A stretch of 37,673 nucleotides of DNA from Prolixibacteraceae bacterium (GTDB taxonomy: Bacteria > Bacteroidota > Bacteroidia > Bacteroidales > Prolixibacteraceae): the NCBI GenBank assembly GCA_003537645.1, contig DPRM01000139.1, forward strand, positions 1-37,673, given 5' to 3'. Under the pieces are notes generated by a model, which saw only the letters and a list, made by a program, of their open reading frames with translations, was not told where the DNA came from and ran no database searches. Positions 23,951 through 32,105 of this stretch are shown one piece after another (positions within the stretch are counted from its first letter, which is position 1; each line of letters opens with the position of its first letter). Both the position numbers and the translations under genes were made by a program.

Positions 23951-26158
23951 TCAGGCCAAATCGAATCGATCGGCGTTCATTACTTTATCCCACGCAGCAA
24001 CAAAATCCATCACAAATTTTTCCCGGGCATCAGTGCTTCCATATACTTCGGAAAGAGCTCTAAGTTCCGAATTTGAACCAAAGACCAGATCTGCACGGGT
24101 TGCTGTCCATTTTATCTCTCCTGTTTTGCGATCGCGGCCGTTAAAAGTCTCTTTATCGTCAGATGCGGGCATCCAGGCAGTACTCATGTCGAGCAGGTTG
24201 ACAAAGAAATCGTTGGTCAAAACTTCAGGATGTTTTGTGAAAACTCCATGCTTCGAATGGTCGAAGTTTGTATTCAACACACGCATTCCACCTACCAAAA
24301 CGGTCATTTCAGGAGCAGTCAGGGTTAACAATTGTGCTTTGTCAACCAGTAATTCTTCCGTTGAAATGGAGAATTTTGTTTTCAGGTAATTCCTGAAACC
24401 ATCTGCAGCCGGTTCCAGTACGGCAAAAGATTCTACGTCGGTTTGCTCTTGCGAAGCATCCATACGACCCGGAGTGAAAGGAACATTTACGGCAAAACCT
24501 GCATCTTTCGCGGCTTTTTCAACACCGGCACAACCGGCCAGTACAATCATGTCGGCCAGTGAAACTTTTTTGCCGTTGGTTTGGGTAGTATTGAATTCAT
24601 TTTGAATGGCTTCCAGTTTTTCTAAAACCTTTGCAAGTTGCGACGGATTATTTACCGCCCAGTCTTTTTGCGGGGCAAGACGAATGCGTGCTCCATTGGC
24701 GCCACCACGTTTGTCTGATCCCCGGAAAGTAGAGGCTGAAGCCCATGCCGCAGATACCAATTGAGATACGGATAGTCCTGAATTTAAGATTGTGGTTTTT
24801 AAAGTTGCAATATCTTTTTCGTCAACCAGAGGGTGATTTACTGCAGGAATCGGGTCTTGCCAGATCAGTTCTTCTTTGGGGACTTCAGTGCCCAGGTAGC
24901 GAGCCAGCGGTCCCATATCCCTGTGAGTCAGCTTAAACCATGCACGGCCAAAAGCGTCGGCAAATTCGAGCGGATGTTCGTAAAAACGTCTGGAGATTTT
25001 TTCATACTCCGGATCGAAACGCAGCGAAAGGTCGGTGGTAAGCATTGTGGGCGCATGTTTTTTCGATGCGTCGTGGGCATCGGGAACGACCAGTCCTGCA
25101 TTTTTTGCCACCCATTGATGCGCGCCAGCCGGACTTTTTTCCAGTTCCCATTCGAATTTGAAGAGGTTTTCGAAGAAGTAATAGCTCCATTTGGCGGGAG
25201 TTTGTGTCCAGGTCACTTCCAGTCCGCTGGAGATGGTGTCGCCACCTTTACCGGAACCAAAAGAGCTTTTCCAGCCGAGGCCCTGCTCTTCTATCGGGGC
25301 AGCTTCGGGTTCCGGCCCAACATGAGCTGCATCATCGGCTCCATGCGTTTTGCCAAAAGTATGTCCACCAGCAATCAGCGCCACGGTTTCTTCATCGTTC
25401 ATGGCCATTCGGGCAAACGTGTTGCGTATGTCTTTCGCAGCTGCCAATGGATCAGGAACTCCGTTTGGACCTTCCGGATTCACATAAATTAATCCCATTT
25501 GAATTGCGGCAAGCGGATTGTCAACTTCCGTTAAGTCAAGATTTCGTTCGTCATTTTCCAGCCATTTGGCTTCCGACCCCCAGTAAACGTCTTCTTCCGG
25601 TTCCCAAACATCTGCGCGACCTCCGGCAAATCCAAAGGTTTTGAAACCCATCGATTCCAGAGCTACATTTCCGGCAAGGATCATCAGGTCGGCCCACGAT
25701 ATTTTTTTACCATATTTTTGCTTGATTGGCCAGAGCAACCTACGCGCCTTGTCGAGATTCACATTATCGGGCCAACTGTTGAGCGGAGCAAAACGCTGCT
25801 GACCACCACCAGCTCCTCCACGCCCGTCGCCTGTGCGATAGGTTCCGGCGCTGTGCCACGCCATCCGTATAAATAATGGTCCGTAGTGACCAAAATCGGC
25901 AGGCCACCAATCCTGCGAGTCGGTCATTAGTTTATGAAGGTCATTTTTTATAGCTTTCAAATCCAACTTCTTGAATTCTTCGGCATAGTTAAAATCTTCG
26001 CCCATCGGGTTCGATTTAGAGGAGTGCTGTCGCAGTATGTTCAATTTTAACTGATTGGGCCACCAGTCGCGGTTTTTTGTTCCGCTGGCGCCAACATTGT
26101 GCTTACCGGTTGCACCGGTAACAGGACATTTACTGACTTTTTCTGAATTGTCTTCCAT
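23951..26158 (-). CDS. katG: catalase-peroxidase
   Basis: This 735-residue haem enzyme has catalase and peroxidase activity against hydrogen peroxide. The N-terminal catalytic half has the distal Arg98-Trp101-His102 in LFIRMAWHSAGTYRTGDGRG. Tyr225 (GLIYVNPEGPNGV) and Met251 (ARMAMNDEE) complete the Trp-Tyr-Met crosslink specific to KatG, and the proximal haem ligand is His266 in GGHTFGKTHG. The second, haem-free half starts near residue 430. The length is typical and there is no signal peptide. It lies 7 bases after perR on the same strand, so the two form an operon derepressed by peroxide. Confidence 0.98.
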   Translation of the reverse strand: MEDNSEKVSKCPVTGATGKHNVGASGTKNRDWWPNQLKLNILRQHSSKSNPMGEDFNYAEEFKKLDLKAIKNDLHKLMTDSQDWWPADFGHYGPLFIRMAWHSAGTYRTGDGRGGAGGGQQRFAPLNSWPDNVNLDKARRLLWPIKQKYGKKISWADLMILAGNVALESMGFKTFGFAGGRADVWEPEEDVYWGSEAKWLENDERNLDLTEVDNPLAAIQMGLIYVNPEGPNGVPDPLAAAKDIRNTFARMAMNDEETVALIAGGHTFGKTHGADDAAHVGPEPEAAPIEEQGLGWKSSFGSGKGGDTISSGLEVTWTQTPAKWSYYFFENLFKFEWELEKSPAGAHQWVAKNAGLVVPDAHDASKKHAPTMLTTDLSLRFDPEYEKISRRFYEHPLEFADAFGRAWFKLTHRDMGPLARYLGTEVPKEELIWQDPIPAVNHPLVDEKDIATLKTTILNSGLSVSQLVSAAWASASTFRGSDKRGGANGARIRLAPQKDWAVNNPSQLAKVLEKLEAIQNEFNTTQTNGKKVSLADMIVLAGCAGVEKAAKDAGFAVNVPFTPGRMDASQEQTDVESFAVLEPAADGFRNYLKTKFSISTEELLVDKAQLLTLTAPEMTVLVGGMRVLNTNFDHSKHGVFTKHPEVLTNDFFVNLLDMSTAWMPASDDKETFNGRDRKTGEIKWTATRADLVFGSNSELRALSEVYGSTDAREKFVMDFVAAWDKVMNADRFDLA

Positions 26159-26165
26159 GATTCAA

Positions 26166-26591
26166 TTATTTAGGTTCATTTAAAAACTTACCAATTATCT
26201 GAAGTTTGATATCCCCAATTTCAAAATCCGGGATTCCATTTTTTCTGAAATATTCAGAAAGCAGTTCGTTGATTTCGCTGTTGTAATAATCGGCTATCCG
26301 GTCTGATCCGGCATCATATAAATGATGGTGGTTTTCCAGAATAGCATCGTACCGCATAACATCGCGCTCGGTTTTTACCTTTTTTATCAATCCGTTTTCA
26401 ACCAGCGAATCCAAAACTTTATACACTGTACCGGTTGCGATATTCGGATGGTCGATCTTGATGAAGGCCGCAATATCGTCAGCAGTAGGATGATTGTTGA
26501 GTTTCAGAACTGCCTCGTAAATGGCAATGCGCTGCGGAGTAACCCGTAACCCTTTTTCTGTCAAATTATTTCTGATTCCGGAGGAGTTCAT
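26166..26591 (-). CDS. perR: PerR-like peroxide-sensing repressor (Fur family)
   Basis: This 141-residue Fur-family protein has a winged-helix DNA-binding domain (LRVTPQRIAIYEAVLKLNNHPTADDI, then GTVYKVLDSLVENGLI). His34, Asp82, His88, His90 and Asp101 match the spacing of the five regulatory metal ligands of Bacillus PerR (H37, D85, H91, H93, D104), including the Asp that distinguishes PerR from Fur. The first structural-zinc CxxC pair is missing: the equivalent positions are Asp93 and Ser96, and the protein contains no cysteine. It is the first gene of the perR-katG operon and has a perfect inverted repeat 18 bases upstream, consistent with autoregulation. Confidence 0.9.
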   Translation of the reverse strand: MNSSGIRNNLTEKGLRVTPQRIAIYEAVLKLNNHPTADDIAAFIKIDHPNIATGTVYKVLDSLVENGLIKKVKTERDVMRYDAILENHHHLYDAGSDRIADYYNSEINELLSEYFRKNGIPDFEIGDIKLQIIGKFLNEPK

Positions 26592-26608
26592 TGTCCAGTC
26601 GTTTAAAT

Positions 26609-26621
26609 GAGAATAATTCTC
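26609..26621. promoter_or_regulatory. candidate PerR/Fur operator
   Basis: GAGAATAATTCTC is a perfect 6-1-6 inverted repeat, the symmetry class of Fur/PerR boxes (PerR consensus TTATAAT-n-ATTATAA). It lies 18 bases upstream of the perR start, suitable for blocking the perR-katG transcript. Assignment rests on symmetry and position. Confidence 0.55.
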
Positions 26622-27087
26622 TTGTAGGAATATATAAATTTAAGACAATAATAGCTTAAAACCAACCTTTGTCTGTTTTTTGTTTTGATCGTTACGAATA
26701 TTTCTCTGGATTGCAGTTTTTCAGCTCGGCTATAAAAGTTGAAAGCTTTTGAATGTTATAAATGCTTCAATTGAAATTTAGAAATAATTCAAGCTTATAA
26801 ATTGTAAGTCGATCGATATCACAAACAAGCTATTATAATCCGCAAGAGTGTATTATGAAAAAACCAGACAGTTTACAATTTCTTAACAATCAGAAAAAGA
26901 GCAAAATAAACAGCACAAATGCTGCAAAACATGCCACTTTCAATCTGTAAGCAATTGGGGTTGTTTTTATAGTAAAAAGAAAGTTACTGCAATTATCATT
27001 TCCTTTTCAAATCCAAACAATGGTTTTTTCTTCTGAATTTTATTTCTGGCTTTTTCAGGCGCTTGTAAGCTGATATTTTAGTGGGTT
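26622..27087. other. gene-free AT-rich region
   Basis: About 470 bases between the perR operator and the promoter of the small secreted protein hold no convincing gene. A 31-codon frame (26855-26950, MKKPDSLQFLNNQKKSKINS...) starts with ATG and ends in TAA, but nothing else supports it. An imperfect inverted repeat (ATAAATGCTTCAATT near 26758 and AATTCAAGCTTATAA near 26786) is also visible. The perR promoter should lie near 26622-26690, but no clear -33/-7 pair was found. Confidence 0.4.
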
Positions 27088-27114
27088 TTGAGAACAAAAA
27101 GGCTGTTAGATTTG
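27088..27114 (+). promoter_or_regulatory. promoter of the small secreted protein
   Basis: TAGATTTG (27107-27114) is a perfect TAnnTTTG -7 element. A TTTTG ending at 27090 lies upstream with 16 bases between them, slightly shorter than the usual spacing. The ATG is 50 bases downstream. Confidence 0.45.
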
Positions 27115-27164
27115 CATCGTTCAATTCAACGAAAACCACAGAAAACAATTTAAAACTTAAGAAA

Positions 27165-27638
27165 ATGAAAACGAAAAATTTGTTTGTTCAAATGATGTTG
27201 GTAGTTTTTACGCTGATTTCTATCAACGTTTGGGCTGGAAACGAAGGGACTTTTAATTCGAATTACAAGATTTCCCCCGATCTGAATTATAGTCCAAGTG
27301 CAGGTTTCCAGAAAAGCTGGGAAATTGCTTATGGCGAATCAAAAAAACCTGTTCATGTTTTCATGAAGGAAACAAAAAAAGGACAGGAATACCTGGTTCG
27401 TTCTAAGTACTTCGAAGTAAAATACGTTAATGGAGCGCAGGGTTTTGGTGTTAAAATGGTAAATGGTTCGGAAAGCACTGTAAGTGAAGCCCTGAATACT
27501 GCTGTTTTAAATCAGGCTCAGCTTAATGGCCAGAAATGTATTAGCGCCGAAGCAATTGGCAACGACAAAGTGTTAGAGATGATTGCCAGCTATCTTCCCG
27601 ACTTAATCAATGAGCAATACAACAGCATCCTTAATTAA
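27165..27638 (+). CDS. small secreted protein of unknown function
   Basis: From 27165 this is a 157-residue protein with a clear signal peptide (MKTKNLFVQMMLVVFTLISINVWAG). The frame is open 28 codons upstream, but the promoter's -7 element lies there. The mature part has a beta-rich middle (WEIAYGESKKPVHVFMKETKKGQEYLVRSKYFEVKYVNG) and a C-terminal helical region containing its one mature cysteine (GQKCISAEAIGNDKV, YLPDLINEQY). I recognise no domain. It stands alone, with its own promoter and a strong terminator, between the perR-katG operon and an exported oxidoreductase gene. Confidence 0.7.
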   Translation: MKTKNLFVQMMLVVFTLISINVWAGNEGTFNSNYKISPDLNYSPSAGFQKSWEIAYGESKKPVHVFMKETKKGQEYLVRSKYFEVKYVNGAQGFGVKMVNGSESTVSEALNTAVLNQAQLNGQKCISAEAIGNDKVLEMIASYLPDLINEQYNSILN

Positions 27639-27660
27639 TTCGATAGACTAAGAATTAACG

Positions 27661-27692
27661 AGCCGCTTCAAGCAATTGAAGCGGCTTTTTTT
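27661..27692 (+). terminator. terminator after the small secreted protein
   Basis: An 11-bp perfect stem (AGCCGCTTCAA at 27661-27671, TTGAAGCGGCT at 27676-27686) with loop GCAA is followed by a T-run. On the other strand it could also serve the converging oxidoreductase gene. Confidence 0.88.
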
Positions 27693-27700
27693 ATAACCAG

Positions 27701-28810
27701 TTATTTATCAAGCCTGACTGTTTTCCCGGTTCTGGCAGATTCCCTTGCTGCATCTAAAATCCTGACGACCATAACATTGTTTTCCAATGAATAGGGATCG
27801 TATTTTGTCATTTTTACTTTTCCGCCAATTACATCAAAAAAATAGGAGAACGGATCTTCATAAACCGCAATATCTTTTGATGTAACCTGAATGGACTGTT
27901 CTGTCTTTATTGTATTGTTTCTCAACCGCATATTTTTGCTGTCAGCGGCAATAATATATCCTGAATCGCCATACAATTCCATATCTTTTCTTCCGAAAGG
28001 CCAGTTCCACGAAGCTTGAATAATACATTGAGATTCCGGATAGTTTACAATTATGGTTGCTTCATCGTCTACCTTTGGATAAATTTCAGGTTTGAAATTC
28101 CGGGTAACTGCTGTTACTGAAACTGGTGCCTGCCCTTTTTGAATGTAGGTCATAAGATTTGCCCCGTAACATCCAAAATCAATCAATGCGCCTCCACCGT
28201 TTTGAACAGGATCGGTCAGCCAATCCAAAAAAACTTTCTCGCAGCCAATTTCTTTTGGTCCCTGATGTCCGTCGTGAATAACTGCCTTTTTTATATTGCC
28301 GATGAAATTACTGTCGTTGATCAACTGAAAGGATTTCGCAGTAGTCGGATACCAGGATGTTTCGTAATTGGTGAGTAAATGAATGTTGTATTTTTCAGCA
28401 AGTTTTGCCATCCTTTGAGCGTGTTCGATATTGGTAGCCAGCGGTTTTTCAACCATTACATGTATTCCTCTGGGAGCACAAGCTTCAACCACGGCCATGT
28501 GCTCAAAAATAGAACCGAATGCCACTACAGCTTCCGGCTTTACAATGTCCAGCATCTTTTCCAGATTGTTATGAATCAGTTTCGGGTCGAAACCGAATTT
28601 TTCAGCGAGCGTTTTCGCCAGTTCGGTATTCGTTTCAAAAACACCAACCAATTGATAGTCTGATTTGTCTTTTCGTCCTAATATGAAGGAAGTGTGCCCG
28701 TGAGTGGTTCCTGCAATTGCCAGTCGGATTGATTTCTTTGCCGGTGTTTGTGCGTTTAGATTTATCAGAATGACTGACATGAGTGTACTGATCAGAAATA
28801 ATTTTTTCAT
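27701..28810 (-). CDS. exported Gfo/Idh/MocA-family oxidoreductase
   Basis: This 369-residue protein has a Sec-type signal peptide (MKKLFLISTLMSVILINLNAQ). The mature Rossmann domain begins IRLAIAGTTHGHTSF, where most family members have GxGxxG. The family motif VEKPLA is intact (Glu121-Lys122-Pro123), and the C-terminal domain contains GGGALIDFGCYGANL. Gfo/Idh/MocA enzymes use bound NAD(P) to oxidise or reduce sugars and related polyols. Export means the nucleotide would have to stay bound as a prosthetic group, or the protein may have another role. It has no same-strand partner nearby; a secreted DUF1080 gene, a family that often works with such enzymes, lies 23 kb away. Confidence 0.85.
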   Translation of the reverse strand: MKKLFLISTLMSVILINLNAQTPAKKSIRLAIAGTTHGHTSFILGRKDKSDYQLVGVFETNTELAKTLAEKFGFDPKLIHNNLEKMLDIVKPEAVVAFGSIFEHMAVVEACAPRGIHVMVEKPLATNIEHAQRMAKLAEKYNIHLLTNYETSWYPTTAKSFQLINDSNFIGNIKKAVIHDGHQGPKEIGCEKVFLDWLTDPVQNGGGALIDFGCYGANLMTYIQKGQAPVSVTAVTRNFKPEIYPKVDDEATIIVNYPESQCIIQASWNWPFGRKDMELYGDSGYIIAADSKNMRLRNNTIKTEQSIQVTSKDIAVYEDPFSYFFDVIGGKVKMTKYDPYSLENNVMVVRILDAARESARTGKTVRLDK

Positions 28811-28991
28811 CTGTTTGGAATTTGTTTTTAATTGTCAGATGGAACTCGCCAATAATCATTCACCTGTGTCACGATTAATCGGGATGGCTCGTTTCATGAT
28901 TTTCATATTTGTGTACAATATAGATACAAATATAGCTTTAACACGAAATAACTTATCTTTACCCGACAGAGTTTCAATATTTAGATTTTGA

Positions 28992-30266
28992 ATGAAGAAG
29001 GTTTTAATTATTACTTACTATTGGCCGCCATCGGGTGGGGCGGGCGTTCAGCGATGGCTTAAGTTTGCCAAATACCTGCCCGAATTTGGCTGGCAACCGG
29101 TAATTTTAACGGTCGATCGCGAATATGCCAGCTATCCGCAGCGCGATGAAAGTCTGGTGGGTGAAGTCAATCCTGAATGTTTGGTATATACCACCAAAAG
29201 CTTCGAGCTATATAATTTATACAAATTAATCTCCGGAAAAAAGGAAGTTCCTTATGGCGGTTTTGCCAACGAATCGAAAGAGGGAATGTTCCAGAAAGTT
29301 TCGAAATTCATGCGCGGAAATTTTCTGCTGCCCGATCCGCGTAAAGGCTGGAACAAATATGCGCTGAAAAAGGCTGAAGAGTTAATCAGACAATACAATA
29401 TTGATACTGTTGTAACTACCAGTCCTCCACATTCTACACAGTTGATTGGCTTAAAACTGAAACAAAAATTCAACATCCGCTGGATTGCAGATTTGCGCGA
29501 TCCGTGGACAGATATTTACTATTACAATCAATTCAGCCATACCGCTTTGGCACGAAAAGTTGATCGGAATTATGAGCGAAAAGTGGTCGAGAATGCTGAT
29601 CTTTTAATAACGGTGAGCGAAGATGTCAAACGTATTTTTGCTGAAAAGTCGAAACTTCAAATTGCTGCAAAAACTGTAGTTATCCCCAATGGATTTGACG
29701 AGGACGATTTCAGGATTTCAAATTTGCCAGCCGAAACTAAAAAGATAATTACCTACACCGGAACTATTTCTGAAGCTTATGATGTGGACGCATTTTTGGA
29801 AGCGCTCGTCAGGTTGGATACCAGCCTGAAATCGAATCTGATGATCCGTTTTGTGGGGAAAGTTCCGCCAGCAGTAGAACAGAGATTCAGGGATACCGGC
29901 CTTGAAGTTGAACTGGTCGGTTATGTCGATCACCCGAAATCAATCGAATATTTATTCCGATCCGATTTGCTGTTGCTGGTCATTCCAAAAGTTAAAAACA
30001 ATAAGGGAATTCTCACCGGTAAATTTTTCGAATACCTGGCTTCGCAAAAACCGGTACTGGCCATTGGCCCAATTGATGGCGATCTGGCCAAAATTATTCA
30101 GGAAACCCAATGTGGCCAACTTTTCGACTATGCTGATTCGGATGGAATGCGCCGGTTTTTGGATGAAAAGCTGAACAATGCGGGTGCTCCTATAAACAGC
30201 GAATGTGCAAATCAGTATTCGCGCAAAGCGCTGACGCGGAAAATCTCCCAAATTCTTGAAGCCTGA
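28992..30266 (+). CDS. family 4-type glycosyltransferase
   Basis: This 424-residue GT-B-fold protein begins MKKVLIITYYWPPSGGAGVQRWLKFAKYL, the glycine-rich N-terminal motif of Bacteroidota GT4 enzymes. The linker DLRDPWTDIYYY and the C-terminal donor-binding segment (GKFFEYLASQKPVLAIGPIDGDLAKII) are also typical. It should transfer a sugar from a nucleotide donor to a cell-surface glycan or glycolipid at the cytoplasmic face. No membrane helices are seen. It lies 12 bases ahead of a second GT-B-like gene, so the two probably act in one pathway. Donor and acceptor are unknown. Confidence 0.88.
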   Translation: MKKVLIITYYWPPSGGAGVQRWLKFAKYLPEFGWQPVILTVDREYASYPQRDESLVGEVNPECLVYTTKSFELYNLYKLISGKKEVPYGGFANESKEGMFQKVSKFMRGNFLLPDPRKGWNKYALKKAEELIRQYNIDTVVTTSPPHSTQLIGLKLKQKFNIRWIADLRDPWTDIYYYNQFSHTALARKVDRNYERKVVENADLLITVSEDVKRIFAEKSKLQIAAKTVVIPNGFDEDDFRISNLPAETKKIITYTGTISEAYDVDAFLEALVRLDTSLKSNLMIRFVGKVPPAVEQRFRDTGLEVELVGYVDHPKSIEYLFRSDLLLLVIPKVKNNKGILTGKFFEYLASQKPVLAIGPIDGDLAKIIQETQCGQLFDYADSDGMRRFLDEKLNNAGAPINSECANQYSRKALTRKISQILEA

Positions 30267-30278
30267 AAATTGAATAAC

Positions 30279-32087
30279 ATGAGCAAAACGATCGTTATAA
30301 ACCGTCCACTCACTGAATCGGAGACTGATGATGTAAAACTTCTGATTGAAGAGGGAGCAAAAGTCTTCGCACTTTCATCAGCTCGTTCTGTAGATTTTGC
30401 GCAGATCATCAGTTTGACTTCCGAAGAAAAAAGGCAGGTAAACTATGATATGATGGATTCGGTGCTTCGGTTTGGCGATCTGCCGGTGGGAGACCAAACG
30501 GTAGCCGATATTTTTCGTATCGACAATGCTAGTGTTTGGCATTACCATAAATTCAGGGTTTATTTTGCCGTGCGCAACCTGATGTATTTTCTGAAACCGC
30601 TCACGCTGCACTTCAATGCTTTCGACAATCATTGCTGGTTTGTTTCTGCCGATGCGATGCCTCTCAAAAATGTGTTCCCCGAAGTTGATTTCAGGTTTCC
30701 GGAGGAACCACCCAAAAACAGCTTCAATTGGGGAATATTGTTCAGTTATGTTTTTATGCTGAAATACCGCTTTTTCTACCATTTGTTTTCTCCGAAGAAA
30801 AAGCCTGAATACTTGCTTTATCTGACGGAGAAATACTCGACTGTGCTCGATAAGAAAACTTTAAGGCCGGCATCGGGGCATCATATTCTCGAATATCTTA
30901 TTTCTGAACTCGACAGTAGGTTCGCTCTTTTGACCGAGGTTTTAATGCCGAAGCCTAAAGGGAAATCCGACTATTCGTTTTCGAAGAAGCAATATAAAAC
31001 TTCGTGGAATCAACGTCCGAAGATCTTTCTGGATGGAATTATGGTTTCGGGCTTGCTCAGCAAACAGGTCCGGAAATCGACCAGATTGGCAAGAAAATCA
31101 TTGATAGCTTCCTACTTAAAGCTTCGTGACGAGGAACTTTCAATGGAACAGAAGCTTACATTCGAAGTATTCCGGTCGCTTCATTCTTCTTCTGGATTCT
31201 TCTTGTTTCGGTATTTTGCTGCCCGGGAATATTTTACCGGTTCAGGAATAAAAGCTGTGATTGCGGGCGACGAAAATAGTCCGCTTACCAAATCAATACT
31301 TGATGCCGCTAAATTCTGCGAAATAAAAATTATTGGCCTGCAGCACGGAACCATGCACGATTTGCACCCAGCTTATTTGTACACGCCCAACGATTCGAAG
31401 AACCATGTGATGCCCGATCTGACGCTGACCTGGGGAAAATACTGGGAAGAATTTCTGGTTAAAAAGGGCTGTTATCCAAAAGATTCGGTGGTTTCGGTTG
31501 GGCAAATCAGAACCGACATTATTCCGGTTTTAATGCAGGCCGAGATGCAGAAAAGAGCCAATCCGGTGGAACTCATCGTTTTTGCTTCGCAGCCGCAGCG
31601 CGATCCCGAATTGCGGTTTCAGGCAGCTTTTGATGTGTTTACTGCTGCCCGGAAACTGCCCAACACTCAACTGATAGTAAAACTGCATCCGCGCGAGTTT
31701 GCCGATTCGGCTTATTATTCGGCCATAGCCGCCAAGGCAGGATGTACCAACTATACGATTGATAAAACTTCGGATTTGTACCAGCTGATTGCTTCCTGCG
31801 ATGCGCTGATCACCTGTTTTTCGACTGTTGGAACCGAAACCGTTTATTTCTACAAGCCGCTGATTATCCTGGATCACCTGAAACAGGATATCATGGGCTA
31901 TGTGGCCGAAGGTGTGGCTTTTCATGCAACAGATGCGGATAGCCTGACTGGTATTCTTTCCGGAATTTTCCTCGGAAAGCTAAAAGTCGATCGTCTGAAA
32001 TACGATTCCTTTATTCAGAAATATGCTTTCCGGATTGATGGAAAAGTAGCCGAAAGATGCATCGCGGCAATCACTTCTGAAAGCTAA
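30279..32087 (+). CDS. GT-B-like surface-polysaccharide transferase, poorly characterised
   Basis: The start at 30279 gives 602 residues (MSKTIVINRPLTESE...). The C-terminal half looks like a GT-B transferase of the CDP-glycerol glycerophosphotransferase/capsule-synthesis kind: IIGLQHGTMHDLHPAYLY near residue 350, DLTLTWGKYWEEFLV, the strand LIVFASQPQRDPEL, TQLIVKLHPREF, and the donor-pocket segment CFSTVGTETVYFYKPLII near 510. The N-terminal half (about 1-240) has no domain I recognise. It is basic, with a hydrophobic aromatic patch (FSYVFMLKYRFFYHLF) that could associate with the membrane. It follows the GT4 gene by 12 bases. No terminator is visible before the converging epimerase gene. 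Confidence 0.65.
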   Translation: MSKTIVINRPLTESETDDVKLLIEEGAKVFALSSARSVDFAQIISLTSEEKRQVNYDMMDSVLRFGDLPVGDQTVADIFRIDNASVWHYHKFRVYFAVRNLMYFLKPLTLHFNAFDNHCWFVSADAMPLKNVFPEVDFRFPEEPPKNSFNWGILFSYVFMLKYRFFYHLFSPKKKPEYLLYLTEKYSTVLDKKTLRPASGHHILEYLISELDSRFALLTEVLMPKPKGKSDYSFSKKQYKTSWNQRPKIFLDGIMVSGLLSKQVRKSTRLARKSLIASYLKLRDEELSMEQKLTFEVFRSLHSSSGFFLFRYFAAREYFTGSGIKAVIAGDENSPLTKSILDAAKFCEIKIIGLQHGTMHDLHPAYLYTPNDSKNHVMPDLTLTWGKYWEEFLVKKGCYPKDSVVSVGQIRTDIIPVLMQAEMQKRANPVELIVFASQPQRDPELRFQAAFDVFTAARKLPNTQLIVKLHPREFADSAYYSAIAAKAGCTNYTIDKTSDLYQLIASCDALITCFSTVGTETVYFYKPLIILDHLKQDIMGYVAEGVAFHATDADSLTGILSGIFLGKLKVDRLKYDSFIQKYAFRIDGKVAERCIAAITSES

Positions 32088-32105
32088 TTCGTCGGTTTTT
32101 GTTAT

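Noticed and set aside
24833..25492. 219-codon plus-strand frame
   Set aside because: Antisense to katG, with no recognisable features.
32088..32105. Terminator between the converging transferase and epimerase genes
   Set aside because: The 18-base gap shows no stem-loop, so none was annotated.
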